A stretch of DNA of 41,415 nt from an uncultured Collinsella sp. (GCA_900541185.1 UQIQ01000010.1:1-41415); one strand, 5' to 3'; shown: positions 1 to 7,805, numbered from the stretch's first letter. Program-made: numbers and translations. Notes: a model not told the origin generated them from the sequence alone.

Positions 1-31
1 ACGCCGGGCCGACTCGCTTCGGATGGGGCTC

Positions 32-85
32 TACACCAACTTTCTCGACACTACCCGGCCAGGTAGTGTCGAGAAAGTTGGTGTA
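32..85. repeat. Perfect 24-bp inverted repeat with 6-nt loop (two facing IS ends)
   Basis: Bases 32-55 are the exact reverse complement of 62-85, separated by CGGCCA. The right arm is the left end of the IS256-type element; the left arm is the same end pointing the other way. The sequence further left (1-31) matches neither internal flank of the element, so it may belong to a different related IS or a rearranged junction. IS256-type circle junctions are known to place two ends a few bases apart, which this resembles. Confidence 0.7.
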
Positions 86-1535
86 AGGGCCCTTGCGGCC
101 CCTGTGTCCGATATCCGGAATCAGTTGATATCCTAGGCTGCCTCCACGCTGTCGGCAAGTTCCAGGCTGGATTCGATCATCTTCCTGGCCGCCTTCTCCA
201 GCTCCGCCCAGTCGTGCTCGCCCGCGGCACCCATTCTGAACGCGGCGTCATGCATCTCGGCCATCTTCCTCTCCGAGAAGTAGCGCGAGCCGGACCATGT
301 CTCGGCCTGGTCGCACATGACGGCGCCCACGAGCCTGAGCAGCGAACTCTCCGACGGGAAGACCTGCACCACGCGCGAGCGGCGCTTGATTTCTCTGTTG
401 GCGCGCTCCTGCACGTTGTTGGTGCGCAGGCGCTTCCAGTGCGACGGCGGGAAGTCCAGGTACGCGAGTGCGTCGGGCTCCGCCTCCTCGAGCACCCTTG
501 CCGCCCTCGGGCAGCACCCCTCCAGCATCTCGCATGCCGCGTGGTACATGGCCACGGCGGTGGCGGCGTCCCTGGCGCGGAAGACCGAGGAGACGATGCG
601 CCCCACGCGGCGCCTCAGCTGCCAGGAGCCGGCCTCGCGCATGCAGTCGCGCATCAGGTGCACGGCGCATCGCTGCCAGGCCGCCCCCTGGAAGACCTCG
701 CCTATGGCCCTGACCAGGCCCCCGTGGGCATCGGATACGACGAGCTCGGTGCCGGTCGCGCCGCGGTCGCGCAGCTTCCGCAGGAAACCGAGCCACGATT
801 CGTAGGACTCCGTGTCCACCACGGATACCCCCAGCACCCGCCTCCAGCCGAACTCGTCGCAGCCTATCGCCGTGACCACCGCGGTCGAAGCCACGCGGCC
901 CCCGCGGCGGCACTTGACGTAGGTCGCGTCGAGCCAGATGTAGGGTATCGCGCGCGCATCGAGCGGCCCCTCCGCGAGGTCGGCTATCTCGGCGTCGAGG
1001 GTCGCGGCGATCGCGCTCACTCGGTCCCTGCCGAGCCTCTCGATGCCCATATTCTCGGCTATCCTCTGCACCTTCCTGGTGCTGGTGCCGGTGGCGTACA
1101 TCTCGGCCACCGCCGCGACGAGCGCGCGGTCGACGCGCTGGTAGCGCTCGAGGACGTCCTCGGGGAAGAAGCTGCCCGTCCTGAGCTTGGGGATTCTCAG
1201 GTTGAGCGTGCCCACGCACGTCTCGAGCGTGCGGTTGCGGTAGCCGTTCCTGCTGTTGGCCCCCTCGCCGCAGAGCTGGTCGGCCTCCTCGTCCATGATG
1301 GCGTTGACCACCTGCTCGGCGAGTAGCCTGAGCAGCGACTGGATGTCGACCATCCCGTCGGTCGACCTCGGGATGGCGGCCTTATCCGGCATCGCGTCTG
1401 CTAATATCTCCATAGCGGTCCCTGTCCTTTCCCAGAACCTGTGTTATGTAGCAATTCCAGATTCTAGGACAGGGGCCGCTTGCGTTTAGCGGTCAGCCGT
1501 CGGCGCGCTTACACCAACATTTCCGACGCGATCAG
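64..1535 (-). mobile_element. IS256-family insertion sequence (boundaries approximate)
   Basis: An intact mutator-type transposase gene sits between inverted ends. Reading inward, 66-87 on the plus strand and 1529-1508 on the minus strand agree at 18 of 22 positions and both finish GTTGGTGTAAG, which fits the GTGTAA-type tips known for IS256-family ends. The octamer CGGCCAGG lies outside both ends (56-63 and 1536-1543) and could be the 8-bp target duplication usual for the family, although it leaves a 4-base offset between the tips. A second, inner pair of matching segments (95-120 and 1455-1479, both with GCGGCCCCTGT) offers an alternative boundary. The element interrupts the sensor kinase gene to its right. 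The exact ends need a second copy to define. Confidence 0.75.
133..1413 (-). CDS. IS256-family (mutator-type) transposase
   Basis: This 426-residue DDE transposase catalyses movement of the surrounding insertion sequence. The catalytic triad is visible: Asp162 in YIWLDATYVK, Asp228 in LVVSDAHGGL and Glu336 in NNVQERANREIKRR, with the family's CAVHLMRD stretch (about 249-256) between the second and third. The N-terminal third carries the NGYRNRTLET segment usual before the catalytic core. Length is normal for the family and no frameshift is seen, so it is probably active. The gene fills nearly the whole element. Transcription runs away from the damaged sensor kinase. Family assignment is firm; a specific IS name cannot be given from sequence alone. 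Confidence 0.95.
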   Translation of the reverse strand: MEILADAMPDKAAIPRSTDGMVDIQSLLRLLAEQVVNAIMDEEADQLCGEGANSRNGYRNRTLETCVGTLNLRIPKLRTGSFFPEDVLERYQRVDRALVAAVAEMYATGTSTRKVQRIAENMGIERLGRDRVSAIAATLDAEIADLAEGPLDARAIPYIWLDATYVKCRRGGRVASTAVVTAIGCDEFGWRRVLGVSVVDTESYESWLGFLRKLRDRGATGTELVVSDAHGGLVRAIGEVFQGAAWQRCAVHLMRDCMREAGSWQLRRRVGRIVSSVFRARDAATAVAMYHAACEMLEGCCPRAARVLEEAEPDALAYLDFPPSHWKRLRTNNVQERANREIKRRSRVVQVFPSESSLLRLVGAVMCDQAETWSGSRYFSERKMAEMHDAAFRMGAAGEHDWAELEKAARKMIESSLELADSVEAA

Positions 1536-2313
1536 CGGCCAGGCCGCGTAGGAAGTGGCGCATGTCGTGGCGAAGAATCGACAGCTCGCGCCCAGATTGA
1601 CGCCAAGCCTCGAGCTCTTTGATGGCGGCGCTGTCGCGGGTTTCGAGCATCCAGCGCTCTCGCTCGGCGGTTTCCTTTTCTTCGTATTCGCGCAGGTAGA
1701 CGGCGAGGAACATAAGGTAGAACGCGCAGAGTGCAAAGGCCAAAAACTCAACCGTCACCACCGAGCCCGAGTGGAACAGCGTGGTGTAGACGTTGGTGGC
1801 ATAGTCAAAGACGTAATAGACGAGCGGCAGGATTAAAAGGATGCCCAGCTCGGTGGTGCTTTTAATCGCCAAGCGCGGACCGATGTCGCCGGCCCAATGC
1901 AGCAGGACGGCAAAGACGGCGAGTGTGGTCGCGATGCGCGCCAGATAGTACGCGATCTGAGAATCGGTTGCGGCAAATGCGGCGATGCCCATCCAATTGC
2001 TGAACTGGCAGCTCAGATAGGCACTCGTAATGCCGAGCACGGCAAGCAGCGGGCTCAGGCGGTAGCGCGCGCACAAATAGATGATGAGCGGCAGATGCAC
2101 GACGAGCGGATATACCTGGCGGGCGAAAAGCTCTCCGCCGACGGCATTGGCGAGGCCAAATGCGCATCCGGTTACGGCACCGACCAGCACCAGTTCAAGC
2201 GCATGACGCCGGTTGATCTCGATACCGCACAGCGCCGCCGAGGCAAAGACGCCAAAGAGTAGCGTTGTGGCGTGGTGGATTGCCCAAAGGACCATTTCGA
2301 CCGAGGAGACCAT
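1486..2313 (-). pseudogene. Sensor histidine kinase (AgrC/GHKL type), truncated by the IS
   Basis: The 275-residue frame starts with about six hydrophobic helices (roughly residues 5-205), then a cytoplasmic helix rich in E/R and the H-box ILRHDMRHFLRG with His249. A GHKL kinase should continue with about 180 residues of ATP-binding domain (N and G boxes), but the frame ends about 20 residues later. The last 15 or so codons (to DR-stop) are read from the end of the IS256 element, so the kinase has lost its catalytic half. The start codon overlaps the regulator's stop (TGATG), so the pair was translationally coupled. The natural ligand (a peptide, in typical LytTR systems) is unknown. The remnant membrane sensor cannot phosphorylate its partner unless the rest is supplied elsewhere. 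Confidence 0.85.
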
Positions 2314-3035
2314 CAGTGTCTCCCAGCCTCAAAGCGCACCGCAAAGTAGGCGTCTTGGAATCCCTGCTTGCAACTGCGCGAAAGCGGGATGCACGCGCCC
2401 GAGCGCATGACGATGTCCGTGCGGTCAAAGTGATCGATGTTGCGCAGGTTGACCTGGTAGCTGCGGTGGCATTTAAAGAAGGTGGCATTTTGCGCCAAAC
2501 GGTCCTCGACGCTGCGGAACGACTCGAGTGCCTCGATGTCGCGTCCGTCGCGCAGGTGGAAGACCACGTGCTTGTTGCGCGCCTCGGCATATTCGATGTC
2601 GGACAGGCGCAGGGCGTGGTAGCCAAAGGAAGTTTTGATCACGAGCTCGTCGGTTGCCGCCGGGCGCATGCTCGAAAGCTCGTTAAGTAACTGCGCCAGG
2701 CGTTCGTAAGTCACGGGCTTGAGCAGGTAGTCGAAGGCGCGGACCTCGTAGGACTCCAGTGCAAACTCGGGCGACGAGGTGAGAAACACCAGGCGCACGG
2801 CGGTGTCGGCCTGGCGCAGTTCGCGTGCGGTGTCCATGCCGTTGACGAGCGGCATGATCATGTCGAGCAGAATGATGTCGGCGCGCGACGCGGCATGGCG
2901 CGCCAGCAGGTCCTCGCCACGCGTAACGAGCGCAACATCGACCGCCGTGCCCGTCTCGCTCGACCAACGGTCGATCATCCGGTGCAGTCTATCTAGAAAA
3001 GCGACGTCATCGTCGCAGGCAATAATCTTGAGCAT
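2313..3035 (-). CDS. LytTR-family response regulator (AgrA/LytR type)
   Basis: This 240-residue two-component regulator has a receiver domain (residues 1-120) with the acidic pocket DDD at 8-10, phospho-acceptor Asp58 in ADIILLDMIMP and Lys in LLKPVTY (about 107). A LytTR DNA-binding domain follows (about 135-236), with the typical FFKCHRSYQVNLRNI segment. It overlaps the start of the truncated kinase by one base and is first in that operon. The start codon is preceded by AGGGGG. The protein looks intact, so it is now an orphan regulator whose cognate kinase has been broken. Tandem 15-base repeats just upstream (3071-3104) may be its own binding site. Target genes cannot be named. Confidence 0.93.
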   Translation of the reverse strand: MLKIIACDDDVAFLDRLHRMIDRWSSETGTAVDVALVTRGEDLLARHAASRADIILLDMIMPLVNGMDTARELRQADTAVRLVFLTSSPEFALESYEVRAFDYLLKPVTYERLAQLLNELSSMRPAATDELVIKTSFGYHALRLSDIEYAEARNKHVVFHLRDGRDIEALESFRSVEDRLAQNATFFKCHRSYQVNLRNIDHFDRTDIVMRSGACIPLSRSCKQGFQDAYFAVRFEAGRH

Positions 3036-3070
3036 TCGGCCCCCTTAAGTAGTTCGATTTTGCCACATTG

Positions 3071-3104
3071 GGTGCGGACCGCTTGTGGGGGTGCGGACCG
3101 TTTG
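3071..3104. promoter_or_regulatory. Tandem GGTGCGGACCG(C/T)TTG direct repeat upstream of the LytTR regulator
   Basis: The 15-base word occurs at 3071-3085 and again at 3090-3104 with one difference, a 19-bp period. It lies 36-69 bases upstream of the response-regulator start. LytTR domains bind paired direct repeats, so an autoregulatory site is a reasonable guess, but the sequence does not match a consensus I can vouch for. Confidence 0.35.
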
Positions 3105-3242
3105 CGCCCCACGGCGTGCAACTCGCGCCAAGCGGTATTGCGGTGGCGAAAGATGCCTCCTGCGCTATCGAGAGCTCGGCTATCCTCAGCTTGCCAGTTC
3201 GAAAATGGACCTGCCACATGATTGAATCTTTATTTCAACTTT

Positions 3243-3286
3243 ACACCTAGGTTTACAGCTGTCTTGTCAGCTGTAAACCTAGGTGT
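3243..3286. promoter_or_regulatory. Perfect palindrome upstream of nadA; candidate NiaR operator
   Basis: Bases 3243-3261 and 3268-3286 are exact reverse complements (19-bp arms, 6-nt centre). The inner part, TACAGCTGTC then TTGTCAGCTGTA, has the TACA..TGTC/GACA..TGTA look I recall for NiaR operators. It sits 42 bases before the nadA start, and niaR itself closes the same operon, so autoregulated repression by niacin is the natural reading. There is no T-run after it, which argues against a terminator. Confidence 0.55.
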
Positions 3287-3327
3287 CATACTAAAGCTCC
3301 AAGATTCGCCAAAAGAGAGGGGCCTTG

Positions 3328-4353
3328 ATGGCACAGAGCGCGAACATGGATGCATCGGAGCTTGCACGCGACATTGCGGCCAGCCTGGCATCGGCAACGA
3401 CGGCAACGGAGCGCGCGGCATTGGTGCCCGCAGAGCTCGTCGAGGCCATTCAGCAACTAAAAACCCAACGTGACGCGGTGATCCTGGCGCACTATTACGT
3501 GGCGCCTGAGGTCCAAGCCGTTGCCGATTATGTCGGCGATAGCTTCTACCTGGCAAAGCTCGCCAAAAGCCTGCCGCAGCAGACCATCGTGCTGTGCGGC
3601 GTGGAGTTTATGGGCGAGAGCGCCAAGCTGCTCAATCCCACTAAGACCGTGCTGCTGCCCGAGCCGGGCGCGGACTGTCCCATGGCGCACATGGTCAAGC
3701 GCGAGACGGTCGACGCGGCGCGCGCCGAGTACGGCGACGACCTGGCCGTGGTGTGCTACGTCAACTCCACGGTCGAGATCAAGAGCTGGAGCGACGTGTG
3801 CGTCACCAGCTCCAACGCCGTTAAGATCGTGTCCGAGCTGCCGCAGCAGCATATTCTGTTCATTCCCGACCAAAACCTGGGACGCTTCGTAGCCGAGCAG
3901 GTGCCGCAAAAGCACGTCATCCTCAACAACGGCTACTGCCCGCGCCATCACATCATCACCGTCGAGCAGATCGTCGATGCGCAGGAGGCCCACCCCGGCG
4001 CGCTCGTGCTGGCGCACCCCGAGTGCAAGGCCGACGTTCTGGCCGAGGCCGACTACATCGGCTCCACCGCCGGCATCATCAAGTATGCCGAGGAGTCGGA
4101 CGCGAGCGAGTTCATCATCGTGACGGTCCGCGGCGTGCTCTACGAGCTCGAGCGCCGCTGCCAGGGCACCGGCAAGAAGTTCTATTTCCCCGCGGTGCAG
4201 CCCACCTGCGTCAACATGGACCTCATCACGCTCGAAAAGCTCGTGCGCTGCCTGGAGACGGGCGAGGGCGAGGTGCAGATCGGCGTGTCGGACGAGGCTG
4301 CCGACCAGGCCAAACTCACGCTCGACCGCATGCTCGGGTACGCGGCGCGTTAG
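3328..4353 (+). CDS. nadA: Quinolinate synthase NadA
   Basis: NadA condenses iminoaspartate with dihydroxyacetone phosphate to quinolinate, the second step of de novo NAD synthesis, using a [4Fe-4S] cluster. The 341-residue product shows the family blocks ILAHYYVAPEVQ, FMGESAKLLNP, GADCPMAHM and AVQPTCVNMD. Cys90, Cys204 and Cys294 fall where the three cluster ligands of the longer (Bacillus-type) NadA are expected. ATG 3328 is preferred over TTG 3325 because AGAGAGGGG (3314-3322) is well spaced. It heads the nadA-nadB-nadC-niaR operon behind a perfect palindrome that is probably the NiaR operator. Confidence 0.97.
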   Translation: MAQSANMDASELARDIAASLASATTATERAALVPAELVEAIQQLKTQRDAVILAHYYVAPEVQAVADYVGDSFYLAKLAKSLPQQTIVLCGVEFMGESAKLLNPTKTVLLPEPGADCPMAHMVKRETVDAARAEYGDDLAVVCYVNSTVEIKSWSDVCVTSSNAVKIVSELPQQHILFIPDQNLGRFVAEQVPQKHVILNNGYCPRHHIITVEQIVDAQEAHPGALVLAHPECKADVLAEADYIGSTAGIIKYAEESDASEFIIVTVRGVLYELERRCQGTGKKFYFPAVQPTCVNMDLITLEKLVRCLETGEGEVQIGVSDEAADQAKLTLDRMLGYAAR

Positions 4354-4358
4354 AACGA

Positions 4359-4389
4359 TGTGACATGAGGGGCAGTCCCTTATGCCACA
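4359..4389. repeat. Imperfect palindrome between nadA and nadB
   Basis: TGTGACATGAGGG (4359-4371) and CCCTTATGCCACA (4377-4389) pair at 11 of 13 positions around a 5-nt loop, filling most of the 56-base nadA-nadB gap. A hairpin of similar design, with GGCAC and TGTGCC ends, occurs at about 12649-12675. It may be a dispersed REP-like element or tune nadB expression. Confidence 0.5.
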
Positions 4390-4409
4390 TTACAAGGGAG
4401 AGGATTCCT

Positions 4410-5786
4410 GTGGAAACCAAACAATACCCCGACATGGAGTGCGACGTCGTTATTGCCGGCTGCGGCGTAGCTGGCTTGTACGCGGCTCTCAATCTGCCGA
4501 CGAGCACGCGCGTGATCATGCTCTCCAAGGGCGCGGTTGATGAGTGCGATTCGATGCTCGCGCAGGGCGGCATCTGCGTGCTGCCCGAAGGCTCGGACTA
4601 CGATGCCTTCTTTGAGGACACCATGCACGCCGGCCACTACGAGAACCGCCGCGAGAGCGTCGACATCATGATTCGCTCGAGTCGCTCGGTCATCAACGAC
4701 CTGCTAGCGATGGGCGTGGATTTTGAGCGCAAGGCCGACGGCAGCCTCAATTTTACCCGCGAGGGCGCGCACAGCCGTCCGCGCATTGCCTTTCATGCCG
4801 ACATTACGGGCAAGGAGATCACGACCAAGCTGCTCCAGGCCGTTTGCAAGCTGGACAACGTGCAGATTTTGGAGCACGTGGCCATGACCGACATCCTGAC
4901 CGCCGAGCGCGATGGCGCCACGGTGTGCACCGGCGTCGTCGCCGTAGCCGTGGACGAGGACAACTCGGTTCGCCCCGCCGACGAGCTGGCAAATGCCGCT
5001 GAGGGCGTGCATGCCGGTAAGCCGTTTAAGATCCATGCCCGCCACACGCTGTGGGCGACGGGTGGCATTGGCGGCGTGTACGACCACTCGACCAACTACC
5101 CGCAGCTCACGGGCGACGCCTGCTACATCGCTCAGGAGCATGGCATTAAGATGGAGCACCTGGACTACGTGCAGATCCATCCCACGGGCCTGTTCTCGCC
5201 GCAGCCGGGCCGCACCTTCCTGATCAGCGAGAGCTGCCGCGGCGAGGGCGCGATTTTGCTCAACGCCGCCGGCGAGCGCTTTACCGACGAGCTCCAGCCG
5301 CGCGATGTGGTCGCCGCCGCCATCCGCGAGCAGATGAAGCAGGACGGCACCGAGCACGAGTGGCTGAGCTTTGCCCCCGTCGAGCGCGACGTGGTGACCG
5401 GGCATTTTGCCAACATTCGCGCGCGCTGCCTTGAGGACGGTCGCGACATCCTGGACGAGCCCATTCCCGTTACGCCCACGCAGCACTACTTTATGGGCGG
5501 CGTGTGGGTAGACAGGGACGGCCGCACCTCGATGCCCGAGCTCTACGCCGCGGGCGAGACGGCTTGCAACGGCGTGCACGGCAAGAACCGCCTTGCATCA
5601 AACAGCCTGCTCGAGGCGTTGGTCTGGGGTCGTCGCGCCGCGTGGTACATGCGCACCGGCGAGTCGCTGGCCGTGGAGCAGGCGGGCGATCCCGCGCTCG
5701 ATGGCCGTCATCGCGCCCTGAGCGTCGACACCCTGGCAATCGATGAATTGGCCCGTGCCGCCGGCACGCAGGCCGTGGAGGAGTAG
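4410..5786 (+). CDS. nadB: L-aspartate oxidase NadB (short form)
   Basis: NadB oxidises L-aspartate to iminoaspartate, the substrate of NadA. The 458-residue protein begins with an FAD Rossmann motif (VVIAGCGVAGLYAA, about residues 10-23), then SMLAQGGI, the HADITG stretch, YVQIHPTGLF with RGEGAIL (substrate and flavin contacts), and near the end the NRLASNSLLEALVWG flavin segment. It stops about 50 residues after that motif, so it lacks most of the C-terminal helical domain of E. coli-type NadB; short forms like this are known in clostridia. Start GTG 4410 follows AAGGGAGAGG (4394-4403). The open frame upstream overlaps nadA and is not coding. nadC begins three bases after its stop. Confidence 0.95.
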   Translation: METKQYPDMECDVVIAGCGVAGLYAALNLPTSTRVIMLSKGAVDECDSMLAQGGICVLPEGSDYDAFFEDTMHAGHYENRRESVDIMIRSSRSVINDLLAMGVDFERKADGSLNFTREGAHSRPRIAFHADITGKEITTKLLQAVCKLDNVQILEHVAMTDILTAERDGATVCTGVVAVAVDEDNSVRPADELANAAEGVHAGKPFKIHARHTLWATGGIGGVYDHSTNYPQLTGDACYIAQEHGIKMEHLDYVQIHPTGLFSPQPGRTFLISESCRGEGAILLNAAGERFTDELQPRDVVAAAIREQMKQDGTEHEWLSFAPVERDVVTGHFANIRARCLEDGRDILDEPIPVTPTQHYFMGGVWVDRDGRTSMPELYAAGETACNGVHGKNRLASNSLLEALVWGRRAAWYMRTGESLAVEQAGDPALDGRHRALSVDTLAIDELARAAGTQAVEE

Positions 5787-5789
5787 ACC

Positions 5790-6650
5790 ATGAATCCCAT
5801 TACCATGAAGCTCGTCGTCGATGATCTGATTCTGCAGGCTCTGCGCGAGGACATTACGTTTGAGGACGTGAGCACGGCGAGCGTGTGCCCCACGGCGCGC
5901 CCCGCCACGGTGGAGCTTATCGCCAAAGCCGATGGCATCATCGCCGGCCTAGACGTGTTCTCCCGCACCTTTGAGCTGCTGGATCCGCAGAGCTCCGTGT
6001 TGTTCGATGTCTCGGATGGCGACGAGGTGCACGCCGGCGACCATGTGGGTCAGGTGCGCGGCGACGCGCGCGTGTTGCTTTCGGGCGAGCGCGTGGCGCT
6101 CAACTACCTGCAGCGCATGAGCGGCATCGCTACTTACACGCATCGGATGGCGGCTGCGCTCGAGGGCACCAAGACCGTGCTTGTCGACACGCGCAAGACC
6201 ACACCGGGCATGCGTGTGTTTGAAAAGGCGGCAGTCGAGATCGGCGGTGGCAGCAACCACCGCTATAACCTGTCGACGGCTGTCATGCTCAAGGACAACC
6301 ACATCGACGCCGCCGGTGGCGTGACGCGTGCGATCGAGATGGCGCGCGCCCATGCATCGTTTACCACGACGGTCGAGATCGAGTGTGAGAACCTGGACAT
6401 GGTGCGCGAGGCCGTGGAGGCCGGCGCCGACATCATCATGTTCGACAACATGACCCATGACGACATGGCCGCCGCTATTGAACTTATCGCCGGCCGCGCC
6501 AAGACCGAGTGCTCGGGCAACGTGGATGCCAGCAATATCCGCGCGCTTGCCGACCTGGGCGTTGACTTTATTAGCTCGGGCGCCCTGACGCACTCCGCGC
6601 CGATCCTCGACCTCTCGCTTAAGCACCTGCGTCTGCTGGACGGTAAATAA
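5790..6650 (+). CDS. nadC: Nicotinate-nucleotide pyrophosphorylase (carboxylating) NadC
   Basis: NadC converts quinolinate and PRPP to nicotinate mononucleotide, CO2 and pyrophosphate, completing the pathway begun by NadB and NadA. The 286-residue sequence has the signature blocks LNYLQRMSGIAT, DTRKTTPGMR, GGGSNHRYNL and MLKDNHI, which line the phosphate and quinolinate pocket, and the barrel motif ADIIMFDNM near residue 210. GGAGGAG just before the nadB stop serves as ribosome site for ATG 5790, so the genes are tightly coupled. The length is normal. Its stop overlaps the niaR start (TAATG). Confidence 0.97.
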   Translation: MNPITMKLVVDDLILQALREDITFEDVSTASVCPTARPATVELIAKADGIIAGLDVFSRTFELLDPQSSVLFDVSDGDEVHAGDHVGQVRGDARVLLSGERVALNYLQRMSGIATYTHRMAAALEGTKTVLVDTRKTTPGMRVFEKAAVEIGGGSNHRYNLSTAVMLKDNHIDAAGGVTRAIEMARAHASFTTTVEIECENLDMVREAVEAGADIIMFDNMTHDDMAAAIELIAGRAKTECSGNVDASNIRALADLGVDFISSGALTHSAPILDLSLKHLRLLDGK

Positions 6651-7195
6651 TGAACGCCCGCGAGCGTCGCCGTGCCATCATGGCCGTGCTCGAGGGGGCC
6701 AAGGGGCCCGTATCGGGCAGCGCGCTTGCCCGCGAGGTGGGTGTGAGCCGCCAGATCGTGGTGCAGGACATCGCCCTGCTGCGCGCCGATGGGCACGATA
6801 TCGTGGCGACCAACCGCGGCTACGTGCTGCAGGAGGCCCCCAGCAGCCCCGCCGTGCCTACGCGCTTGGTCAAGGTTCGCCACAGCGTGGAGCAGGCAGG
6901 CGATGAGCTCACGAGTATCGTCGACGCCGGCGGCGCCGTGCTCAACGTGATTGTCAATCACCGCGTGTACGGTAAGATTACGGCCGACCTGGACATCCGC
7001 AATCGTCGCGATGTCGAGCGCTATCTGCGCGATATCGAGAGCGGCAAGAGCTTTCCGCTGCTGACGGTGACCAGCGGCTACCACTTCCATCGCATTGCGG
7101 CGGAGGACGAACAGACCCTCGACGAGATCGAGGCGATGCTCAAGGAAAAAGGCTACCTAGCAGACCTGATGCCCTACGAAGACGATTTGTCCTAG
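6650..7195 (+). CDS. niaR: NiaR-type niacin-responsive transcriptional repressor (HTH + 3H domain)
   Basis: This 181-residue protein has an N-terminal helix-turn-helix of the HTH_11 type (SGSALAREVGVSRQIVVQDI, about 23-42) followed by a 3H domain (about 85-170). In that domain three spaced His-containing segments are visible: KVRHSVEQ, VNHRVYG and TSGYHFHRI. In the family this domain binds nicotinate as co-repressor together with a metal. It is the last gene of nadA-nadB-nadC-niaR, overlapping nadC by one base, so it very likely represses its own operon when niacin is plentiful. The palindrome at 3243-3286 is the obvious operator candidate. Older annotations call it YrxA or NadR; it is unrelated to enteric NadR. 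Confidence 0.93.
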   Translation: MNARERRRAIMAVLEGAKGPVSGSALAREVGVSRQIVVQDIALLRADGHDIVATNRGYVLQEAPSSPAVPTRLVKVRHSVEQAGDELTSIVDAGGAVLNVIVNHRVYGKITADLDIRNRRDVERYLRDIESGKSFPLLTVTSGYHFHRIAAEDEQTLDEIEAMLKEKGYLADLMPYEDDLS

Positions 7196-7212
7196 TCGAC
7201 GCCGCATCTATA

Positions 7213-7280
7213 AGTTGCGGTGAAATAGTTCCTAAAATCGGCATCCAAGACATAAAACAGGAACTATTCCACCGCAACTG
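7213..7280. repeat. Dispersed hairpin repeat (AGTTGCGGTGAAATAG family), copy 1
   Basis: The left arm AGTTGCGGTGAAATAGTTCCT and the matching right arm ending CCACCGCAACT form a 21-bp stem with one A-C mismatch and a loop of about 26 nt. The same arms recur near 20311-20380 and 28942-29010, with a half copy near 32850. Each full copy is just downstream of a gene or operon end (niaR, the small protein at 20106, hypA). Confidence 0.85.
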
Positions 7281-7317
7281 CCAAGGGTCCCGCTCCAAAT
7301 TAGCTGCCCACATATGC

Positions 7318-7358
7318 AAAAGGAGGCCTCCGCGGCGATGCGGAAGCCTCCTTTTTTG
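7318..7358. terminator. Bidirectional terminator between niaR and ferredoxin
   Basis: AAAAGGAGGCCTCCGC pairs with GCGGAAGCCTCCTTTTTT around a short loop. It has a T-run on the plus strand and TTTT on the minus strand. It separates the convergent nad operon and ferredoxin gene. Confidence 0.85.
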
Positions 7359-7396
7359 TGCACGGTGTACTTTTGAGTGTGCAAGTGGGGGAGTTG

Positions 7397-7582
7397 TTAC
7401 TCCTCGACGATCTCGGTGATCGCGCCAGCGGGGCAAGCGTCCTGGCAAGCGCCACAGGCGACGCAGGAGTCCTCGTCAGCGACGGTAGCGACGTCCTGGA
7501 GCTCCAGAACGCCAGCGGGGCAGGAGTCGACGCAAACGCCACAAGCGATGCACTCGTCGGCATCAATTACGGGATGAGCCAT
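7397..7582 (-). CDS. 2[4Fe-4S] ferredoxin
   Basis: This 61-residue electron carrier has two classical cluster motifs, CIACGVCVDSCP and CVACGACQDACP, and an acidic C-terminus, exactly the clostridial-type bacterioferredoxin fold. It shuttles electrons at low potential in anaerobes (pyruvate:ferredoxin oxidoreductase, hydrogenase and similar partners); none of these is in the window. Start: the MAHPVIDADE methionine is preferred to the longer frame because AGAGGAAA sits eight bases upstream and ferredoxins begin there. The gene stands alone, convergent to niaR with a shared terminator and divergent to dnaK. Confidence 0.95.
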   Translation of the reverse strand: MAHPVIDADECIACGVCVDSCPAGVLELQDVATVADEDSCVACGACQDACPAGAITEIVEE

Positions 7583-7805
7583 GGTAGTTTCCTCTCTGTT
7601 GACCGACGCTACAGGCGATGCGCGCCGGTTTGATTCGGGCAAAAACATACCACGGGAGCGACCGTTTGCAATACCCTCTGGCCGGCATCTTCATACCGTT
7701 CGCCGAGTATGCCAAGGTTTACTAAAAAACACGCAGGTGGGGCCGTTGAGCTGCGCAAATGTTAGCTAAAGGTGACTTGAGATATTGAGGTATTGAGTGC
7801 GCCTG

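Noticed and set aside
3243..3286. Rho-independent terminator or riboswitch before nadA
   Set aside because: There is no T-run and no conserved riboswitch core, and the palindrome is perfectly symmetric like a protein-binding site.
4023..4409. Upstream extension of the nadB frame
   Set aside because: It overlaps nadA entirely, has no family similarity, and a good start with a ribosome site exists at 4410.
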